Source of the DNA: Granulosicoccaceae bacterium
Lineage (GTDB): Bacteria; Pseudomonadota; Gammaproteobacteria; DAOVJZ01
DNA: 9,345 bases
Reading direction: 5' to 3'
Assembly (NCBI GenBank): GCA_030632035.1
Contig: DAOVJZ010000045.1
Coordinates: forward strand, 1 to 9,345
The position numbers were made by a program, and so were the translations under genes. Of this stretch, positions 6,198 to 9,345 are shown in pieces (position 1 is the stretch's first letter; every line of letters starts with the position of its first letter). The notes beneath the pieces were generated by a model. The model was given only the letters and a program-made list of their open reading frames with translations, had not been told where the DNA came from and ran no database searches.

Positions 6198-7139
6198 ATG
6201 CCCGCTCAAAATCTCAGGATCATTTTTGCCGGCACACCTGATTTTTCAGTGCCTGCGCTGGAAACTCTTATAAATTCACAACATGAAATTATCGCCGTTT
6301 ATACACAACCCGATCGCCCGGCTGGTCGTGGCCGAAAACTGAAGGCCAGTCCGGTAAAAAAAATGGCATTAAAAAATAATATTCCTGTTTATCAACCTGA
6401 ATCCTTAAAAGAAAAATCCGAGCAGGAAAAGATCGCACAATTGAAGCCAGATGTAATGGTAGTCGTCGCTTATGGTTTATTATTACCAGAAACTGTTTTA
6501 TCTATTCCGGAATTTGGTTGTTTGAATATTCATGCTTCTATTTTGCCGCGCTGGCGTGGTGCTGCACCTATTCAACGCGCCATCCTTGAAGGTGATAGCG
6601 AAAGCGGTATCAGTATTATGCAAATGGATGTTGGCCTTGATACCGGTGATGTCCTCACTATTGCAACATGCCCTATTGAAAAAAATGAAACCGGCGGCAG
6701 TCTGCATGACAGGCTGGCAATACTGGGGGCACAACCCTTGCTTGATATATTGGCACAATTACAAGATGATTCAGTGAAACCTGTCAAACAAAATGATAAT
6801 GATGCTTGCTATGCAAAAAAACTGTCCAAGGAAGAGGCATTGATTGACTGGAGCAAACCAGTCACAGAAATTGACAGGATGATTCGCGCCTTTAACCCAT
6901 GGCCGATTGCATTTACAAAACTGGATGATAAAAACATGCGTATCTGGTCCGCAACTGCACATAATAATAACAACGATAAAACCCCCGGTACGGTTTTAAA
7001 TTGTAATAAAGACGGTATTGATGTAGCAACAGGACAAGGTGTGCTGCATATTGAAAAACTACAAATGCCGGGTGGCCGTGCCATGCCTGCATCAGAATTT
7101 ATTAATGCACATGATATTTCAAATACCATTTTGGGCTAA
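6198..7139 (+). CDS. fmt: Methionyl-tRNA formyltransferase
   Basis: Fmt transfers a formyl group from 10-formyltetrahydrofolate to Met-tRNAfMet, making the initiator tRNA for translation. Of 313 residues, the N-terminal Rossmann catalytic domain (about 6-190) shows RIIFAGTPDFSVPALE (7-22), the substrate-loop region QPDRPAGRGRKLKASPVK (37-54), the signature NIHASILPRWRGAAPIQRAI (110-129) with catalytic Asn110 and His112, and VGLDTGDVL with Asp148. The C-terminal tRNA-binding beta-barrel starts near 208 (KKLSKEEALIDWSKP) and contains RAFNPWPIAFT. A run of four Asn at about 255-258 lies in a variable loop. The ATG is 3 nt after the def stop without a clear ribosome binding site, so translation is probably coupled to def. 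The stop codon shares one base with the rsmB ATG (TAATG). Confidence 0.98.
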   Translation: MPAQNLRIIFAGTPDFSVPALETLINSQHEIIAVYTQPDRPAGRGRKLKASPVKKMALKNNIPVYQPESLKEKSEQEKIAQLKPDVMVVVAYGLLLPETVLSIPEFGCLNIHASILPRWRGAAPIQRAILEGDSESGISIMQMDVGLDTGDVLTIATCPIEKNETGGSLHDRLAILGAQPLLDILAQLQDDSVKPVKQNDNDACYAKKLSKEEALIDWSKPVTEIDRMIRAFNPWPIAFTKLDDKNMRIWSATAHNNNNDKTPGTVLNCNKDGIDVATGQGVLHIEKLQMPGGRAMPASEFINAHDISNTILG

Positions 7140-8458
7140 TGGGTAACGCCAAAAAAAAGCCTCTCTCTGCCCGTCAGGCAACAATGCAGGCAATAAAGCT
7201 GGTTGTTGATAAACATCAGTCTCTGGCTACTGTTTTACCTGAACTTTCAAAAAATATAAAACTGAATGAACAAGCCCTGTTTCAGGAAATGACTTATGGG
7301 TGCTTACGCTGGTTTTTAAAACTTGATGCCATTGTTAACAAACTGGTAAAAAAACCTTTCAAGGAACGTGATCGGGAAATCCATTTCCTCTTGATTGTTG
7401 GTCTATATCAACTTATCTATATGCGCATACCAGCACATGCCGCTGTTGATGAAACTGTAAAGATCACCAACAAGATTGGTAAAAAATGGGCAGCAGGGGT
7501 GGCAAATGCCGTATTAAGAAACTTTCAACGTGAACAGGAAAATATTCTGGAAGAAATAAATGGAGAATATATTACCGCTTATGCTCATCCAGAATGGCTA
7601 ATTGATTTATTAAAACAGTCATGGCCTGAAAATTGGGAGACTATCTTGCAGGCCAACAATGAGCGGCCTCCCATGACATTAAGAGTCAATTTGCTTAAAA
7701 CAGATTGTGATAACTATGGTAAACAACTTGTTGAAAAAAATATTTCATATAAAACATCTACATTCAACGAGTCAGCCCTGACTCTCGATAACCCTGTAAA
7801 TGTAGATCAACTTCCCGGTTTTTTTGATGGTTTTGTCTCGGTTCAAGATCAAGCTGCACAGTTTGCAGCCATATTGCTTGCATGTAAAAAGGATCACCGT
7901 ATCCTCGATGCGTGCGCTGCACCGGGTGGAAAAACCGGACACATAATTGAAACCTGCCCCGACGCTAAAACAGTGGTGGCTATTGATAATGTGGAAAACC
8001 GAATCCAGCTTGTCCGTGAAAACATGACACGACTCGGATTCAAGGCAGAATTGATCACTGCTGATGCCTCTCAACCCGAAAAATGGTGGGATAAAAAACT
8101 ATTTGATCGCATCCTGCTGGATGCCCCCTGTTCTGCCACTGGTGTCATACGCAGACACCCGGACATCAAACTACTGCGTCAGGAAGAGGATATCAAACAG
8201 CTTGTTAAAACTCAGGAAACCCTGCTAAAAACGCTCTGGGATCTGCTCGCACCAGATGGACTACTGGTTTATGCAACCTGCTCAATATTACCGGATGAAA
8301 ACGAGAACCAGATTGCACGTTTTCTTGATTCCTGTAATGATGTTCAGGAACAGAATATTGATGTGGAATGGGGGAAAAAAGTCAGTCATGGCCGACAAAT
8401 TCTTCCCGGAGAACATGGAATGGATGGTTTTTATTATGCCTGTTTACGCAAGGTATAG
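7139..8458 (+). CDS. rsmB: 16S rRNA (cytosine-967-C5)-methyltransferase RsmB (Sun/Fmu)
   Basis: RsmB methylates C967 of 16S rRNA using S-adenosylmethionine. The 439-residue protein has an N-terminal NusB-like RNA-binding domain (about 8-135, with ELSKNIKLNEQALFQEMTYG and a PAHAAVDETVKITNK segment) and a C-terminal Rossmann methyltransferase domain. SAM-binding motif I is DACAAPGGKTGH (257-268), motif II is VVAIDNVENR with Asp283, and Asp309 follows in TADAS. The two catalytic cysteines of m5C enzymes are Cys331 in DAPCSATGVIRRHPDIK and Cys381 in YATCSILPDENE. Length equals that of the family (E. coli 429). The start overlaps the fmt stop by one base, and the 3' end overlaps the likely DUF4390 start by 23 nt. 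No defects are seen. Confidence 0.97.
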   Translation: MGNAKKKPLSARQATMQAIKLVVDKHQSLATVLPELSKNIKLNEQALFQEMTYGCLRWFLKLDAIVNKLVKKPFKERDREIHFLLIVGLYQLIYMRIPAHAAVDETVKITNKIGKKWAAGVANAVLRNFQREQENILEEINGEYITAYAHPEWLIDLLKQSWPENWETILQANNERPPMTLRVNLLKTDCDNYGKQLVEKNISYKTSTFNESALTLDNPVNVDQLPGFFDGFVSVQDQAAQFAAILLACKKDHRILDACAAPGGKTGHIIETCPDAKTVVAIDNVENRIQLVRENMTRLGFKAELITADASQPEKWWDKKLFDRILLDAPCSATGVIRRHPDIKLLRQEEDIKQLVKTQETLLKTLWDLLAPDGLLVYATCSILPDENENQIARFLDSCNDVQEQNIDVEWGKKVSHGRQILPGEHGMDGFYYACLRKV

Positions 8459-9026
8459 CCTGTTGCTAATCAGAACCTGTTTTGTATTCCTGATACTACA
8501 GGCTCCTTTCGTACAGGCAGAAAATAATCGGCCACCTAGCGGGTTTAACATCAATAGTGCAACTGTTCAGGAAAAAGATAATGTTTTTTATCTTGATGCC
8601 AGTATTGATTACTGGTTTAGTGAACAGGTACTGGAAGCACTGGACAATGGTGTACCACTTAATATTTTTGTTGAAATACAGGTTGTTGAAAAAAGAAATT
8701 TTTTGTGGGACAGAACGATGGTTAATGTAACGCAATATTATCAACTTCAATATCATGCATTAACAAGACAGTTTGTCCTGCGTAATTTAAATTCCAATAA
8801 CAACTATAACTTTCTCACGCTGCAATTGACGCTGTCATCACTCGGCACAATTTCACAATTGCCTGTTTTTTCAAAAAAATTATTTGATGATAATGCCAAC
8901 TACCAGATACGTATTAAACCCTCACTTGATATAGAAGCATTACCTTCACCTTTAAGGCCTGTTGCCTATATCTCATCAGAATGGCAACTTGCTGGAAAAT
9001 GGTATTCATGGCAGCTGAAAAACTAA
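8436..9026 (+). CDS. DUF4390 family secreted protein, unknown function
   Basis: I place the start at the ATG at 8436, giving 196 residues. This choice yields a clean signal peptide (MPVYARYSLLLIRTCFVFLI then LQAPFVQA, cleavage after about 28), whereas the longer frame back to 8256 runs inside rsmB and adds an unlikely hydrophilic N-terminus. An ATG at 8415, preceded by GGAG only 3 nt away, is a possible alternative. The mature part is predicted beta-rich, with an ASIDYWFSEQVLEALDNGVP segment (55-74) and IFVEIQVVEKRNFLWDRT (77-94) typical of DUF4390. The C-terminus ends in SEWQLAGKWYSWQLKN. No catalytic motif or lipobox is seen. It overlaps rsmB by 23 nt and the following kinase gene by 19 nt. 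The family commonly sits before ntrY-like kinases, so a sensory or envelope role with that kinase is plausible but unproven. Confidence 0.85.
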   Translation: MPVYARYSLLLIRTCFVFLILQAPFVQAENNRPPSGFNINSATVQEKDNVFYLDASIDYWFSEQVLEALDNGVPLNIFVEIQVVEKRNFLWDRTMVNVTQYYQLQYHALTRQFVLRNLNSNNNYNFLTLQLTLSSLGTISQLPVFSKKLFDDNANYQIRIKPSLDIEALPSPLRPVAYISSEWQLAGKWYSWQLKN

Positions 9027-9345
9027 AACAATTCAGTACCAGCTTTAAACCCGTTGCCTTATTGTTTTTCGGGGTGCTGGTGTTGTTGTTCCTGATGAGT
9101 GCCGCTACCGAAAATTCAGCCCAATTCAGCCGTATGTATTCAGTTATGTTAATCGTGGCTGTTTCCGGTCTGGCACTGCTTCTTGGCCTGATCACCATCA
9201 ACCTGATACAACTGGTACGACGTTATCGAAAGCGTGTGATGGGTTCACGTATGACACTGCGTCTGGTGACCTTGTTTATTGTCCTTTCCTTATTGCCGGT
9301 TTCTGTTGTTTATTATTTCTCACTCCAGTTTTTGCATCGCGGAAT
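9008..9345 (+). CDS. NtrY-like sensor histidine kinase, N-terminal part only
   Basis: The reading frame opens at ATG 9008 inside the end of the DUF4390 gene and runs off the window after 112 codons. Three membrane segments are visible: about 13-32 (FKPVALLFFGVLVLLFLMSA), 45-68 (SVMLIVAVSGLALLLGLITI) and 84-107 (LRLVTLFIVLSLLPVSVVYY). Between segments two and three lies the basic loop RRYRKRVMGSRMTLRL. This GSRMTLRLV motif followed by a proline-containing third helix is typical of the NtrY family, where HAMP, PAS, HisKA and ATPase domains follow. Those domains lie beyond the window, so kinase activity is inferred. The 19-nt overlap with the upstream gene suggests coupled translation. An ntrX-like response regulator would be expected next. 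Confidence 0.78.
   Translation, partial: MAAEKLKQFSTSFKPVALLFFGVLVLLFLMSAATENSAQFSRMYSVMLIVAVSGLALLLGLITINLIQLVRRYRKRVMGSRMTLRLVTLFIVLSLLPVSVVYYFSLQFLHRG

Noticed and set aside
6955..6980. AAT/AAC-rich run in fmt, looking like a short microsatellite
   Set aside because: It encodes four Asn in a variable loop, keeps frame and mixes AAT with AAC, so it is unlikely to be a phase-variable tract.
8256..8435. N-terminal extension of the DUF4390 frame
   Set aside because: It lies inside the conserved catalytic end of rsmB in another frame and would bury the signal peptide behind 60 residues.

Overview
The window is a conserved housekeeping locus of a gammaproteobacterium with moderate, slightly AT-leaning base composition. 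Gene content and order (dprA, smg and topA on one side; def, fmt and rsmB diverging from a LysM gene) match the dprA/def neighbourhood known from many gammaproteobacteria. The pairs rsmB-DUF4390-ntrY and topA-purE suggest a non-enteric lineage, of the Chromatiales/Thiotrichales type. I cannot name a genus. I see no insertion sequence, phage gene, CRISPR array, tRNA or rRNA, and no coding stretch that looks foreign.

Left arm, minus strand, read from right to left: tsaP (LysM protein, 5509-4481), dprA (4432-3317), smg (3320-2835, overlapping dprA by 4 nt), a hairpin plus T-tract terminator (about 2798-2771), topA (2759-474), and the 5' part of purE (381-1, cut by the window edge). These genes cover a pilus secretin-associated factor, single-stranded DNA handling for transformation, a conserved protein of unknown role, DNA supercoil relaxation, and a purine biosynthesis step.

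The divergent intergenic region at 5510-5690 is the longest non-coding stretch. It holds candidate promoters for both arms, a 10-bp palindrome, and a small hairpin in the def leader.

Right arm, plus strand: def (5691-6194), fmt (6198-7139), rsmB (7139-8458), a DUF4390 secreted protein (about 8436-9026), and the N-terminus of an NtrY-like sensor kinase (9008 to the window end). These genes are packed with 3-nt gaps or short overlaps, as in one operon. Fmt formylates the initiator tRNA, Def removes that formyl group from new proteins, and RsmB methylates 16S rRNA, so the first three genes serve translation. The last two look like an envelope-linked signalling pair.

I did not find an undescribed multi-gene system. 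The most useful leads are local: a hairpin that overlaps the dprA ribosome binding site, a terminator in the topA leader, co-location of the pilus factor TsaP with DprA, and close coupling of a DUF4390 gene to an NtrY-type kinase.
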